Both the position numbers and the translations under genes were made by a program. This document shows positions 38,320 through 52,400 of a stretch of DNA of 64,000 bases, piece by piece. Numbering within the stretch: the stretch's first letter is position 1; every line of letters starts with the position of its first letter. This DNA is from Moringa oleifera (taxonomy: Eukaryota > Streptophyta > Magnoliopsida > Brassicales > Moringaceae), in contig JAJFZO010000889.1 of assembly GCA_021397835.1 (NCBI GenBank), positions 6,324,001 to 6,388,000 of the forward strand. Direction: 5' to 3'. The notes beneath the pieces were generated by a model that saw only the letters and a list, made by a program, of their open reading frames with translations, was not told the origin of the DNA and ran no database searches.

Positions 38320-41300
38320 AATCAGATGTGTGGCATTCCCAAAATTTGAGCTTTATGTGTTATTAGCTTTTCTCTTCACTTTTTGATTCTTTTTCTTGTA
38401 TTTAAACTGCTCCATGGTAGAGAAAAGAATATTTGAAGGTGTTCATGTCAACGGGTAAGAATAGTCTACCATCAGAATAATGGTGTGGATAAATTTGAGA
38501 TTTATACCCCCATATTCTAGCAGCTTTATTTGATTTAGCAATCCATATGTGAATGATTGTATGAGATCTTTTTGCCCATGAAATAGAAGAGTGTAAACTT
38601 TGTTTAAGCCCACAAAGCCATTGTGTTTCTTAGATTAAAGCAAACTGTTTAAAGCAGAGAGCTTTATCCTTGATAGATAACTCAAAATGGTTTCCCTTGT
38701 TATAGTTCTGTCAATCTTAGATGTATGAGATTACTTGGAAGAGACTTGCGGTCTCAGAGACAAAGCCAGACAATAATTGAAATTTGTTGGTAGGATGTTT
38801 TTGATCATGTAAGTTTTCCATGGTTTGGAGTTCAGCTGCTGGCAGCTTTGCAGTTGCCTTCACTGGTTTGTCTGCTGCCCTGTTGAACTTGTTTTCTTTC
38901 CCCTTGTTATATATGCATGTGATTCAGAGAGAAGAATCTTTATGTGGAATGACATTTCTGCGGGTGTTGATCAACATCACCATGATCATAGTTGTGTAGA
39001 TATGCAATTGATGGAAGTGATTTAAGTTTGTTTTATAATTCTATTCATGTATATTATATGGTAAGATGTTAATTGAAGGAGCGATGCTTTCTCTAGTTAG
39101 CCAAGGAGTTACTCATTGTTCTGAGAGCGATGTTCTGAAAGCAACATTATATCTTCTCTCCAATTTTGGATGCCGTATTCCAATCCCAATAATACAAAAG
39201 CACGCATAAATCAATTTCAGCATGACCAATTAAGAAGATAAATATCCAAGGGGTAGGGGGATTAATCAAGAAGAATCATTCCAAGTTGTGCCAGTTGAGT
39301 CACAATTGACAATGTTGGGAGAAATGATGAGCCCACCCGCATGTCTGCAATTAACAATAATTAAGCTAAATCTAAACTACAATCCCCCTACTTGATATGC
39401 TCTTTACAACAACAAATAAATAAATAACAAGCAACAAGCAAGTAAAGTTGGGCACTTGGGACCGGACCTCCTCAAGCCTTTAAGGCTGATTAGCCGTTTT
39501 GATTTATATCTCTAAGTCAGAATTAGCACAGATGCCAAGACAACTTGTGCAAATACATGTTCAAAAGATCTGCCCAAACATATATACCACAAAAATCATT
39601 AAAAAGATAAGAAGAATGGAATTAATGGATCGACCTTTTGCTGCTCCCACACCCAGAACCAACAAATTTCGGAAAATAAGAAAATTTTGTACTTTCACTC
39701 TCATGTAATCTAAAGAGCCTTTCTCCTTCCTCCTAAAATCATCATCTAATCGCTGGAAGAACTTTGGAAATTAAACCCAATAACATCAACATACACATGT
39801 GGGCCCAAAGCTTCATAGATTATTATCATCCTAGTGTTTCTCTTCATTCTGTCATTATTTTTGCTACACATGTTGTTCAGCTTTTCTGTCTAAAGCTTAG
39901 ACCGGACAGGGAGGCCAATATGATTAGCCAATAAGAAATATTTTCAAGGAATTAAGTATGACCACTTACATCCTCGGAAAGTAAAGCAAATCAAGTTGAT
40001 CACAAGTTTTATGGCCGAAAAAAAGGAAACAGAAAGATTTGTTCACATATTCAGAAAGTAGCTAGGATTGATGATAAAGAGACAACAACTCATGGACGAC
40101 TTTAATTTATTTGATGAGAGCAGTGGCCTGAACCCAAACTTATCACTCTGAGCCACGTGAACCTCTCCCGCCCATGCCAGCAGATGGGGAATTCAATGCC
40201 AGAAAGTGTAGTGTCTGCCTAATCAGGAAAACTGCCCTCGTGAATTTGCCACCCCAACTCCATTGTTGGACAATATTTAATGCAAGTACGGAACAAATAC
40301 AAAGGTGAAGGGGATCTCATTGTCCATTACCGATCAGATTCTTGTGGTTGACCTAAATACATCACAAACTGATAATAAACTAAATGCATGAAATCTGAAA
40401 GTCTCTACTTTGGATTAATTAAGTTCCTGCAAACTGGTCATGAAACAAGTTGCTTCAATGTATATAATTTTTTTTTTTTTTTTGGGTGGGTCAAAAGAAC
40501 TCTTCCCGAATATAAGGAGGTAACTGGTACATATAATAGTTGCCTCAAAGGTTCAAGAATCTTGGCTTAGTTACTAACTGGATGCTGACATTTGTGGTCT
40601 CTGGTTAATTAGAGTGTGCAATTTCTAAGCTGCTCGTACCAAGACCATTTATCAGTGGATGAAATTAAAAATCATAAGAATACAAGTGGAGTCAAGGCAT
40701 TACTATATGATATGTCCAAATCGATCTTTGCTTTGAAATTTGGCAAGTTGCTGCAAGTTGCAACAAAGGCATCAAATTTGACGCACCAAACCCAACCTTA
40801 TGTCTACTTTACATTTTTATGAGAGAAGATTGTTTAAAAATGAGGCTTTCATGGCTCTACAGTCAAAAAGAAAGATCTCCACTACTCATTCAAGGGATAC
40901 TCCTTTTACTTATGAAGATCATCAACCTGATTCATTTTCAGATCTTGGGTACAGTTGTCTCATCTGTTTGCCTTCCACCGAAATTCATGGATCTTACAGC
41001 TACCTGTTCTGCAAGATATTTATGATATCCTGGAATGTACGAGTATTTATAATGGAGTGCATGCATGGAAAATGATGATTTTGGCCTAATTTTCTCTGAA
41101 ATCAAATATAGAAACTACCTGTCATCATGGCTTTACAACTAAAAAAAAAAAAAGGCTAAAGAATCGTCACCTGCTTCAAACTATGAGATACTTTCCCTTT
41201 ACAAAATAAGATCCTCCTCCCCATAGAATCTATCCTCTTATTTCCATTACACAAATCAAAACTTGCCATTCATCTCCACTTCCTCTCTCTCCCTCTGTAT

Positions 41301-41422
41301 GTCTTTTATTGTATGATATAAACATGCATACATACACGCAAAACACTGAACTTTGTAACTCAGCACATAACTACTGACAAAGATCTGTACCACGCTTTTC
41401 GTGTCTTTCCTTTTTCTTTTCC
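38320..41422. other. Intergenic, no supported gene
   Basis: AT-rich spacer between UROD and the purine permease gene. It contains T-runs near 40469 and an A-run near 41142. The many short + strand frames here show no recognisable protein. The last 150 bases, pyrimidine-rich, are probably the AZG1 leader. Confidence 0.5.
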
Positions 41423-43165
41423 ATGGAACCAAACACGTCGTCCCCAGACAAACCAAACGCACTGACTCGGTTGAACTCCTTCATGGGGCGCAGCCGAGTC
41501 GGGAAGAGATTCAAACTCAGAGAACGGAACTCCACCTTCACAACCGAGTTGCGGGCTGGCACCGCTACGTTTCTCACCATGGCCTACATTTTAGCAGTCA
41601 ACGCCTCGATCCTCACCGACTCGGGCGGCACCTGTTCCGTCTCCGACTGCGTCCCGCTTTGCTCGGACCGAGCCGTGCCGGTCTCCAGCTGCAGTGGTTC
41701 CAACCTCCGGGTCCTCCAACCCGAAGACTCCTGCAAGTTCAACCCGGTTAACCCGGGGTACGCGGCCTGCTTAGAGAGGATACGTAAGGATCTTATAGTA
41801 GCCACCGTGGCGTCTTCTCTGATTGGGTGCGTTATCATGGGTGCTTTTGCGAATTTACCCTTGGCTTTGGCTCCGGGTATGGGCACCAATGCCTATTTCG
41901 CTTACACGGTTGTGGGGTTTCACGGGTCGGGTGGAGTCTCTTACCAGACAGGTCTAACTGCTGTTTTCGTCGAAGGGTTGATTTTCTTGTTTATTTCAGC
42001 CATCGGTTTTCGGGCCAAACTGGCAAAGCTGGTGCCGAAACCGGTTCGAATCAGTTCCTCCGCTGGTATCGGCCTTTTCCTCGCTTTTATCGGGTTACAG
42101 AACAATCAGGGAATCGGGCTAATCAGTTATAGCCCGTCGACCCTGGTGACCCTCGGAGCCTGCCCCACATCCTCCAGAGCGTCATTGGCTCCTGTGATAA
42201 TGGCAGCTAATGGCACTGTTAGTTTGATCCAGGGTGGCACCGTTTCGGGCGGCATACTTTGTGTCGGGGAGCGGATGCAGAGCCCGACATTTTGGCTCGG
42301 GGTGATGGGTTTCGTTATCATCGCCTACTGTATGGTGAAAGACATCAAAGGAGCTATGATTTACGGTATAGTCTTCGTGACAGGGGTCTCTTGGTTCCGT
42401 AACACCAAGGTGACGAACTTTCCCAATACAGAGGCTGGCGATTCAGCCCATCAGTACTTTAAGAAGGTGGTTGACTTCCATGTGATTAAGAGCACAGCCG
42501 GGGCACTGAGCTTCAAGGGTATAGGGGAAGGCCGTTTTTGGGAAGCACTAGTCACGTTCCTGTACGTCGACATCTTGGACACGACCGGCACGCTGTATTC
42601 GATGGCTCGGTTTGCAGGGTTTTCGGACGAAAATGGCGAGTTTGAAGGTCAATATTTTGCATTCATGTCGGATGCGACCTCTATAGTTGTAGGATCGTTA
42701 CTTGGCACGTCCCCCGTGACTGCGTTCATCGAGTCGTCCACAGGGATACGAGAGGGTGGGCGGACAGGGCTGACGGCGATAACGGTGGCTGGGTATTTCT
42801 TGTTAGCATTTTTTGTCACGCCGTTGTTGGCATCAATACCGGCGTGGGCTGTGGGGCCGCCGTTGATCCTGGTAGGCGTGTTGATGATGAGATCAGTGGT
42901 GGAGATTGAGTGGAACGACATGCGGCAGGCAATCCCAGGGTTCGTGACGTTGATACTGATGCCTCTGACGTATTCGATCGCCTATGGGCTGATTGGTGGG
43001 ATCGGAACGTACGTTTTGCTGCACTTATGGGATTGGGGTGAGCAGCTAGTGGTTAGGCTTAGGCATGGTGATGGCGATGGCGCCCCCCAAGCACCACCAC
43101 CTCCACCAGCAGCAGCTGCTGCTGATAATGGCCATGTGAAAGTAAGTGATCAGCTTGATGTTTAG
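41423..43165 (+). CDS. AZG1: Adenine/guanine permease, AZG1-like
   Basis: Purine permease of the NCS2 AzgA-like family, taking up adenine and guanine (and, in Arabidopsis, cytokinin-type bases and toxic analogues such as 8-azaguanine) with protons across membranes. A single uninterrupted exon of 580 aa, the usual plant AZG1 length. The first helix ([20 protein letters not shown]) is followed by the plant-specific extracytoplasmic loop with several cysteines (about residues 70-112). Family blocks include [53 protein letters not shown] and [22 protein letters not shown]. About 12-14 hydrophobic helices are seen. The C-terminal tail is rich in Pro and Ala. Codon use is more GC-rich than neighbouring genes, fitting an intronless gene. 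Confidence 0.96.
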   Translation: MEPNTSSPDKPNALTRLNSFMGRSRVGKRFKLRERNSTFTTELRAGTATFLTMAYILAVNASILTDSGGTCSVSDCVPLCSDRAVPVSSCSGSNLRVLQPEDSCKFNPVNPGYAACLERIRKDLIVATVASSLIGCVIMGAFANLPLALAPGMGTNAYFAYTVVGFHGSGGVSYQTGLTAVFVEGLIFLFISAIGFRAKLAKLVPKPVRISSSAGIGLFLAFIGLQNNQGIGLISYSPSTLVTLGACPTSSRASLAPVIMAANGTVSLIQGGTVSGGILCVGERMQSPTFWLGVMGFVIIAYCMVKDIKGAMIYGIVFVTGVSWFRNTKVTNFPNTEAGDSAHQYFKKVVDFHVIKSTAGALSFKGIGEGRFWEALVTFLYVDILDTTGTLYSMARFAGFSDENGEFEGQYFAFMSDATSIVVGSLLGTSPVTAFIESSTGIREGGRTGLTAITVAGYFLLAFFVTPLLASIPAWAVGPPLILVGVLMMRSVVEIEWNDMRQAIPGFVTLILMPLTYSIAYGLIGGIGTYVLLHLWDWGEQLVVRLRHGDGDGAPQAPPPPPAAAAADNGHVKVSDQLDV

Positions 43166-45918
43166 GCCTGCAATGGGCTTATTATGTCTTTATAAATTGT
43201 TTTCTGCTCGGTTCTTACTGTATACACTGTGAAATTAGTTCTAATTCTTGAACCAAAGCAAACAGGGGAAGAGGCGGTCATTTTCCGAACAGGAGGATGT
43301 CTCTGTTGTGTCCCTTAATTGGTCAAACAAAAGCTGTGCTGTATGCCCACTCACCCTGGATGCATCCATATATATATATATAAAATCTGTGGGACAAACT
43401 CTGTCTGCAATGGACACAGATAGGAAAGTGATGATTAGTTAAGGTAACAGATAGAAGCAAAGCATAATTAATGTAGAGATGAGTGAGCAATACCTGGACA
43501 AGGATTTTGCTTTTTCATGTTGCATGGAGATGGAATCACTGACCGTTTGTCACAAGGGAATAGAGGGAAAAGCATCAAAATCAGATCGGTAGGGTCTCCT
43601 TTTATAATTAATACTCCACCATTTGATATACTTTGAAAGTTCAAATCGTCAAACATATAAGCAGATATCTGATAGCCCACCAAGTTAATTTCCAATTGAA
43701 AACAGCTAGCCTTAATTATCAAAGAAGCATTACATAATTTGGATATGATTTTGGGCAAAACAGAAGAAAAAGCTATAAATATATATAATCTCTATAGATA
43801 GGGCCGGCCAGTCCTTGTTAGTGCTGGTTGCTTTCTTCTCTGAATAATGGCCGGTCTGTCAAGAAAGGTAAGTAGGGCGCGCAGTGAATTGAAAGATTGC
43901 GTTGAGCTTCATTGGGCTTTTGCCGGCATGCATGCTGAAGATGAGGATGATTGAAAGAGACCCCCTGCCAGAGGCTATCCCATAATTCCGAGACTTTCTC
44001 CATAGTTAAACATTGCTCCTTTAGCTTTCTTAAGCTTCTTTTTGCCAAAAAAAAAAAAATCCGGCTGAGTGCTGTCTGATGGATCAAATTTAATTTAAGG
44101 ATAACTCTATTGTGAATATGATGTATTCTTTTAATATATATATATATATCATATCCCCTAGCTCCTTTTGTTGATCTTTCTAAGTGATTCTTTTGGTACT
44201 TATAATATTACTCATGGAATGCAAGCCAACCTGTTTATATTAATCATATTTTTTAATGGGCAATGAGATAAAACCGCTTTAATTAACACATCTTTAAAGG
44301 AAATCACATCGAGTTAAGGAAAGTAGTTCTTTTAAGACAGATTTTTTTGCAGTGTGTGCGTGTGTTGAATAAAGAATGGCTTAACTGGCTTTTGGCTGCA
44401 CTAATCAGCCTTTTGCAGCAGCATAATCCCTTCAATGGTGGGGGCATGCAGAGTAAGAGGAACGTCCCCCAATGGTGCCCGAGATTAAGACGAATGCCTT
44501 GCTTTTGCATTCAGAAAGATTCACCCAATTAATACATTGATCCTAACTATTAATGTCCTGAAAAGGTGCGTGCCATGTTATCCACTACGGCCATAGCTGC
44601 ACTGTACCGAGTTTGCGAAGAATGAGCTTCAATTTCAATTCAAGGGGACAGGCAGTCTTAAGTGGGGAATTAAAAGATATGACCAGCAGCCACCACACAC
44701 CTGTCCTTGTGTTGGATTAGTGGGGTTCTAGCATAATCCGAATTTTAATTAACTTCACATATACAAAGAACCAACACTTTCTACAAAGGAAACTAAAGCT
44801 TAAAAAAAAAAAAAAAAACAAATCCATGATGCCATTTACGAATTTACATTGAAGGGGATGATTCCCTTTGGGAATGGAAAACTTTGCCATAAGATTGGCT
44901 GGTTAGCTCCATTCAGGTTGAATTAACATGACTGATTATTCTTTAATGTGTTGTGTGATAAACGTAAATATGGTGAACAGAAAGAAAGGCACAGAACATA
45001 TTCTTGGGGGATTGCTGATCTAACAACAAACAAGGTGCATGTGTCACCTAGAAAGGGCATTTTGATTTTGGAGCATTAACAATGTAATTAAGATAGCTTA
45101 ATCACAAGTTTCTATTGTCCTACGATGATGACTAGGCAACTTGATTAGGATCTTTAAATGATGATTGATTAGCTAGAGACACGCATGAAGGTTCCATTCG
45201 ACAACACAAAGACAAGTGACCCCTTTATTTTGATCAAACACAATTCCTTCCCTTTTCTTGCTAAACAAACACAACTTTCTCTTTATTCCGGGTATAATCA
45301 CTTTTAGGGTGGAAAATAATAGTACCCATAATGCTTAGTTTGCTTTGCAAGAAGGACAGAAAAGTAATAGACAGCCAAGTGGAAAAATAAAAAAAAAAAA
45401 GGTTAGAGAATGAAGAGATATGCATGCATGGTGCCAGGTTAACCTGGGTGTTGCCAGATGCTGTTGGATCCACAGTAAAAGTGGTGGATTAACGTGAGCA
45501 TGTGAAGGAGTAGACGTGGTTGCCTTACCATAATCAAATTTTGTAGCTACTGCATGCATGTGCATCGTCATCTTAATTTGTTATGTTATGTTATGAGGGT
45601 GTGCTGGATCCAATATGCAAATAGAGAGGCCGAGACCACAAAACGATGAATCTCAGTACTTGCAGGAAGCAAACCTAGCTAGCAGCCATGAAAGACGGAA
45701 TTAAAGAGGCAGAGAGAGAGAGAGAGAAGAGAGAGAAGGGTAATTATGTATGTTGTCTTCACTGAATTAGTATCCCAATTTCCATTTCTTTTTTCTTTTT
45801 TCTGCAAATGGAGACATAATTAATAAACATAAGAATCACTTCATCATGCTTTTCGATTTTTAGGCAAAGGGTTTTCTGGTCAAATGTGGAAGGGCATTAT
45901 GGTCAAATGGTTCTAAGC
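43166..45918. other. Intergenic, no supported gene
   Basis: Spacer between the AZG1 and LSF2 genes. It holds an AT run near 44133, an A-run near 44802 and a GA tract near 45711-45730. Open frames on the minus strand are unrecognisable. Confidence 0.5.
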
Positions 45919-45925
45919 TATAAAA
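45919..45925 (+). promoter_or_regulatory. TATA box of LSF2
   Basis: TATAAAA lies 55 bp before the LSF2 start codon, predicting a very short 5' UTR of about 25 nt. Confidence 0.55.
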
Positions 45926-45973
45926 GCTGAGACCTCATCTCAATTACCAGTAACAGGTGGAAGGGGGGGAAAA

Positions 45974-48311
45974 ATGAGTGTTACTGGAAGCAACAGCTGC
46001 CTCTGTTCAGTGTTCACATACCCTCTTGAAAATGAAGCATTTCTGGTGAAGAACTGCAAACCTACATGCAACCCTTTGATTTTCAAAAACGCCTTTAAAG
46101 TGGGTGCCATTTTTTGCAAAACATCCCAGAATGGGATTGATGAACCCACAAGCAATAATGTCTCTTTCAGTTCCGAAAACAGGATGCAAGACTACAATAT
46201 GGCCATGAAAAGGATGATGCGGAACCCATACGAGTATCACCACGATCTTGGTAACTGTCTTTAACATTGTGCTTTCTTCTTCATACTTAAATTTCCTTGC
46301 TTTTGCCTGGTCTGTTCTGTGTAAATTTATGTGGCTTTACTTCATCATTGTGGAAGAGGACTAAGGCAAAAATCTGCATGAAGAATGGAATTCAATCACA
46401 TCGGTTTAGCTCCTGTTGTAAAATAATATTTACGTATAATGATTCTTTGTTTAATTTGGTGTTAGATTGCATAGATGTGATTAGCCTATTCTAACCCATG
46501 CTACTGCCATAACTTTTTGTATAGGTCTTTGTGAACTACTATGTAACGAAAAGGTTACTAATTACTGTGAATCTGGATCTATAAAGCATACTTTTGAACT
46601 TGAATATTGTTATATAATATTGTCATAGCTTTAAGGATACAATGCCAGTTATTAAGCAACGGGTATCCATATAACCCCTATCTCCTTTTACCCCTCCTCC
46701 CCCTACCCATACCTGAAAAAACAAGACATTTTTTTTTCTTTTCCTTTAATGCAGAGGAAATTTCAGCTTTATTCACAAATGAAATTTTATCAGTCTTTAT
46801 CTTGATAGAAAATTTCATGTGGTTTCATTAAAGTTTTTGGGCTTGTGAATAATTTATCAGATGATAGTATTCAGTTACTGTTCCCCATAGTCTTATTTAG
46901 AGCAGGGTAACTGTTAGAATTCTGCTAAATTCATTTCAGAAAAGAGGCTTCAATATATACTTGCCAACTGCAATTCTCAGTTTCCTCTGGCCTACAAGTA
47001 GTAGCATTGGCACTTACCTTTTGGCTTTCCATGTTATATCTTTTTGGTGTTGTATGGTTTCCATGTGAAAACCAATAAGCCTACTCTGGAGTTATGCTTT
47101 GACTGCTGCCATGTAATGCTTAGTACATGCTTCCATTCAAATTTAGAAACAAAGCATAAGTGTTTTTTGTCTAGCTAAGTAATCTAATATATTGACGCCC
47201 TCCTTTTAGGCATGAATTATACTCGGATAACTGATAATTTGATCGTGGGCTCTCAACCCCAGAAACCTGAAGACATAGATCATCTGAAACAGGAAGAGAA
47301 TGTTGCCTACATTCTGAATTTGCAGCAGGACAAGGATGTTGAGTATTGGGGAATTGACTTGCAGTATTTGATTAAAAGATGTCAAGAACTTGGAATCCGT
47401 CATATGAGAAGGCCTGTAAGAAAATTTCTCTCTACAAGCAATTTAAAAAGTTCTGGTGCAACTTATATTGAAATAGATGGATAAAGAAAACAAGGTCCCA
47501 GGTCATCCAAAGTTAAAGAATAGATTATTTGTGCTTTTGAACCTCTGCTGGTTCTGTTGTCCTGATTTTCTTTTTTGTGTTTTTCCCTTCTTTCTGTTTT
47601 TTATTTATTATCTGACAATGGGGGCTGAGGGGAACTAGGATTTTGTGCAAAACTGGGACTTTAAGTTGTTCTTTTATTCTGCTAGTTTGGTAGATGGAAA
47701 ATGAATGCATAAGCAAACCACGAGAAAGTCTTTGGTGGTTTTTATGTGTGTCTTACGACATTTATCTTATGTGTTGTTAGGCAAAAGATTTTGATCCGGA
47801 TTCCTTGAAAAGTCAGTTACCTAAGGCTGTTTCATCATTGGAATGGGCCATTTCTGAAGGAAAAGGGAAAGTATACCTGCATTGCACAGCTGGTTTGGGA
47901 AGGGCTCCAGCTGTTGCAATTGCTTATATGTTCTGGTTTTGTGGCATGAATGTGAGTCATCCACTTCTCTCTGTGTTATTATTCCTCAGTCAAATGTTTT
48001 GGCGTATATTACTGTTAGATGCATTTCTTAACTAGTTTCTCAAAATTTACAGCATCTTAGCTTAAGCTATAACGAAGCTTAAACTGCTGACTTTTGGCTA
48101 TGGACAGCTGAATACAGCATATGATTCGCTGACTGCAAAGAGGCCTTGTGGACCTAACAAAAGAGCAATACGAGGAGCAACCTATGATCTAGCCAAGAAT
48201 GATCCATGGAAGGAATCATTCAAGAGTCTTCCAGAATATGCTTTTGAGGATATAGCGGAGTGGGAGAGGAAATTGATTCAAGACCGTGTTCGTTCTCTCC
48301 GTGGAACTTGA
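45974..48311 (+). CDS. LSF2: Phosphoglucan phosphatase LSF2, chloroplastic
   Basis: Dual-specificity-type phosphatase that removes phosphate, mainly at the C3 position, from starch glucosyl residues in the chloroplast, helping starch breakdown at night. Exons: 45974-46250, 47210-47415, 47781-47951, 48108-48311, giving 285 aa. The N-terminal 65 residues are a probable transit peptide with Cys and Ser and no domain. The phosphatase domain starts near MNYTRITDNLIVGSQPQ and carries the CX5R signature HCTAGLGRAP with nucleophile Cys196 and Arg202. The C-terminal segment DLAKNDPWKESFKSLPEYAF is the LSF2/SEX4 C-terminal motif that packs on the domain. There is no carbohydrate-binding module, which separates LSF2 from SEX4. 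Intron phases are consistent (1, 0, 0). Confidence 0.95.
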
Positions 48312-49409
48312 GCATTTAGGTGAGTAATTATCATATCAGAATTTATCCAAAATTGTGAGAGCCTAATCTGACATTTTTGAAGCTTTGCTTTTGAAATGTC
48401 AGATTGGATCTCTTCTCAAAGAATTCTTCTAATTTGGCAGATTAGTTAGCGATCCAAACCAACTTGCTGTTTGCTTCAAATGTTATAAAAGATCTTTAAA
48501 GGAAAAGAAAGGAGAATGTTTCAGGCAATGATTTAGTTGGGTTGCAAACCCTCAAGCCCTCAGCTCATGAACCTTCGCGGTTAACTGGTATTTCAAAAAT
48601 GAAAATAGAACATTGTCAAATGACAATCTAGAGATTCTTCGTCATGGTTCACTAATATTCTAAAAGCCTGTGCACACTTTTGCAGATCGAAATGTACTTA
48701 GAGAATGCAGATGTCATAGAGCAACAGTGGAACATGAAATGATGGAAAGCCAGGACTTCTCAAGGGAACAACTGAGATGAGGTACCTTGGTACAAGCCTT
48801 TCAAGGATACCCACCATGAGACATTTAGCTTATACATGGTCATCAAATATAATATACGGGTGCAATACATTATTGATGCCAATATGGCATGAAATTTGGC
48901 GCAACTCATGAACTCAGAGCTGTGTCATTTAAGGGAAAATCATACAGTGTGGATCCTCTATAAGTTGTACACCCTCTAATTTCAAAAGAAATGGGAAAAC
49001 ATTTACTTAGGAGTTCAGCTGCAATATCATACAGTGTTGATCCGGGCAGCTATTATCTTCCAGTTTAATTATGGTGGTTACTGGGGCTGAATCAAGTTGA
49101 CAAGCTCTGAACAGCAGGAAATACTAATAATAAAACTACAGAAAAATTTGTTGCTGTCCTTCAGAAATTCAAGGATTGATCTTTGGCTCTTTGTAGCAGA
49201 GTTCAGGTTTCTGAAAAAATCAGGAAGATGAGACTCTTTGGAGCTTTGCTAGCTGAGCCTGGCATTGACCTAGATAGAAGGCTATTATAATCCATAGAAC
49301 ACAGACCTGAAAGCCAGAGACAAATGTCAAACCTTCATTAGTATTCAATTAACAAAAGCAGAGTTTGAAGTTATAATAAGGCACTGATTCACAACCATGT
49401 TTATAATAG
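48312..49409. other. 3' flanks of convergent genes
   Basis: Spacer between LSF2 (+) and the MFS-like gene (-), which converge here. Nothing coding is recognised; both 3' UTRs should lie within it. Confidence 0.55.
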
Positions 49410-52400
49410 CTAGATCAGAGGAAGGTTCTTTGCACATACTGGCAGGGCATAGAGAGAAACAGTCGATAGCTTCCCATGGAAACTGCTGAAAAGCAGGTTG
49501 TACAATCCAGCTGCAGTAGCATCCCCCAGTCGTTGGACAATCACGTCAATGCATACCTGCAGCAGCTTTTGTTAGAAAAACCATGATAGTTTGATGCTTT
49601 TGGCAGAATCAACGTCCATGCTATCCATAAAACAAGATGCAACCTCCCCAGGAGAGCTCGAGAAAACTAATAGAAGACACTAAGCAATGAACTTACCTAC
49701 ATGTATAAGTAACAGCAGTAATTAAACAAGAAGAAAAACATCAAAATAGTCTCAAAATGAAATTTCTGAAACAGAATTCCATACCTTAGCTTTGTATTTC
49801 TCATCTTGTGAGACAACAGTAAATAGGATTTCCCTCCCAGGTCTGGTTACAACATAAGTGACCATCTGTAGGATAATAAATTAAGAACCATAAGATGTAC
49901 AGGCCTTACCATCAAAGTTTAACCTAATTTTTCCTCCTAACCCGATCTGAGTTCATCTCTGAACAGCTGTACTTTAAATATCACAAAAATCTGAATAGAA
50001 AGCAAGGCAACAGCTAAACAGGAAGCAGCAGTTAAAGGAAAAGGACACGTAAAACCTTCCTCAGGGTCTCCGAAACAGCAACAGCTAGCCAAGTTGGCCA
50101 TACAGCAACCGCAACCAAATTCAAGAAGGCAACAAAAGGAGCTGAGCATATAGCAAAAGTAACACCAGCCAAAGTAAGGATCCGGCCCTGTCATTAGAAA
50201 ACCAAAAGGAACGGAGTCAAAAAAGCAGCCCTGATACTTCATACAAATATGATGCATCAGAATTTCCCAAAATGGTCAAAAGAATATAAATCCACCATTC
50301 AGACTTATTAAGAACTTCATTTTATGCAGTCAACTATACAAGGAAGTTAAGCAGCTAATCCTAAGGTTTCCTAGCCTGTCTTAAAGTCTTTGTTGCCCTT
50401 GTCTCAGGAACAAATAGTTGACATGATACTCATTTTGTTGTTAATGGTTCACCCCGATCCAAGAATTTATAGACTGCAGGGCTTTATGTATACTGAACAC
50501 ATCATTCCTCTTATCAAAGCCCTTGACCTACATCTCAGAGGCTGGATTGCTACATATTGAAGGATCTCGATTCTGGAACCACTGAGACAGAACTCATACC
50601 TCAGACCTCTACTAGCAAGAAAAACACAACAGCATTCAACGTTGAGAGTAAAAGAACCAACTATGAGACAATATTCATCATATTTTTGTGACAACCAGAT
50701 ATGAGATAGAATAAACACAATAAGAGTTTCGAAGTTACTTACTGTTAATGTGAGTTGTCCAGCTAGGATAAAAACAGCAATAAAGCTATTTATCTGTGCA
50801 AACAATCTTCTTCGGCCAAGAGAGCTTGTGACTGTCACAGCAATTACATTCACTTTCTGCAAACAGTCTTTTCAGCAAAAGTAAGCACCAAGAAGTAAAT
50901 GGTGGATTTTCTTTACCACACAAAATCATCGTGGTTTACTTTGGAAATACCATGGAATACTAAAACAGTTGCTCATATTAGAGAGATTATTTTCTTATCA
51001 TTGCTAATTATGGTAGTGAGAGCAGCATGGCTATAAGCTTCTAACATTACATGCTATCAGAAAAGAATTGCCAACAAAAAAAGGCAGGACTAATATGATC
51101 CATAAGGGATAAGTTAAACAACTTCATGTTTACCAAAAATGTTTTTCTTTTTTTTTTTTTTTTGGTCCTTCGTAAAAAACTAAAAAACAAAAGAAGAATG
51201 CTCCCAAGAGGGAGGAAGTGGGAGCCAACAAAGATGCTTGTAAAGAGTCTGGAAAACCTCTTTTTTAAGTGTTATCCTCCTCTCTTATCATAGAATTTTA
51301 TATTAAAAAAAAAAAAAGTTTCCTTCTTGTTAACCAACAGAGCAATATGGATAGCTAAAGTGTAAAAAACAAAATGATGGTAATTTTTATATTCAAACAA
51401 ATGATCATCCTCTTGATAATTTAGTGTAATTATCATACAATCCAGTTTAGAAGGTTGATCTAGAAACTCAAATACATTTATCTGACGAAAGGGCTATTAT
51501 ACCTGAAAATAGAAGAATGAAGAGACAACTGCACTGAGCCAGAGGAATAAAGACACATGCAACAAATAAGTTGATGACAATATAAGCTTGAGTCCATCTA
51601 ATATGGCCCAAAATTGAGGCTTTGACAGGGAAGCAGACATTCTCGGAGAAGAAACTTTGGAAATAGAAGCTGTTTGTTCGCCAGCCTCATTCTGTGGATC
51701 AGGATCAGCTTTCCTAACAGTAAAAGCGAAAACGTCAAAACAAACAGGAAGCTGAGTCCTAAAATGTCTATATGCTTCTTCTACAGAACAATGCATGTTC
51801 AACTTTAAAATCCAGTTGAAACTGTTACTCTAAAGAGCACATAATTATGAACAGAGATAACCAGACATATAGTGCATGTACACCTAGATGTTAAAGACGT
51901 TTAAATTAAATTCTTGTACATAAACTAAGGCTACTTTTTTCAGAAACAATGAGAGGATATTATATACTGAGCACAAAGGGATCCAACCCTTTACATTTAT
52001 GGTTGGCCTAGGAAGTTAGTAATACTATGACATCAACTAGTTCTTCCTCATTCACAAAATAATTTCCAGTGTTTCAGAAATTCAAAATACTAATCCAAGG
52101 CTTCCTAATTATCCATGGGTGTTTCAATATTATCAAAAGTACCTCCTATTTCTCTCAAGCCAAACAATCCAAAAAACTGTCTGCAGAATCATCTTCATCA
52201 GCCTCTTCTTTTCCTTCCCCAAACCAGTACCTACCCATGCCATTAATTCCATGCCAACTATCCCTGCTGTTACCCAAGATAGGCCCCGCCGGTTTAGAAT
52301 TCAAATTACAGACTTGGACTGTCCACCTACACCCAGCATCAGGTGTTGTACTCTTTCTGCTTGCTCTTTGTACATATAGCATCTATTCACCAATATCTTT

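Noticed and set aside
41401..42132. Alternative + and - frames over the AZG1 gene
   Set aside because: Shadows of the intact 580-aa permease frame.
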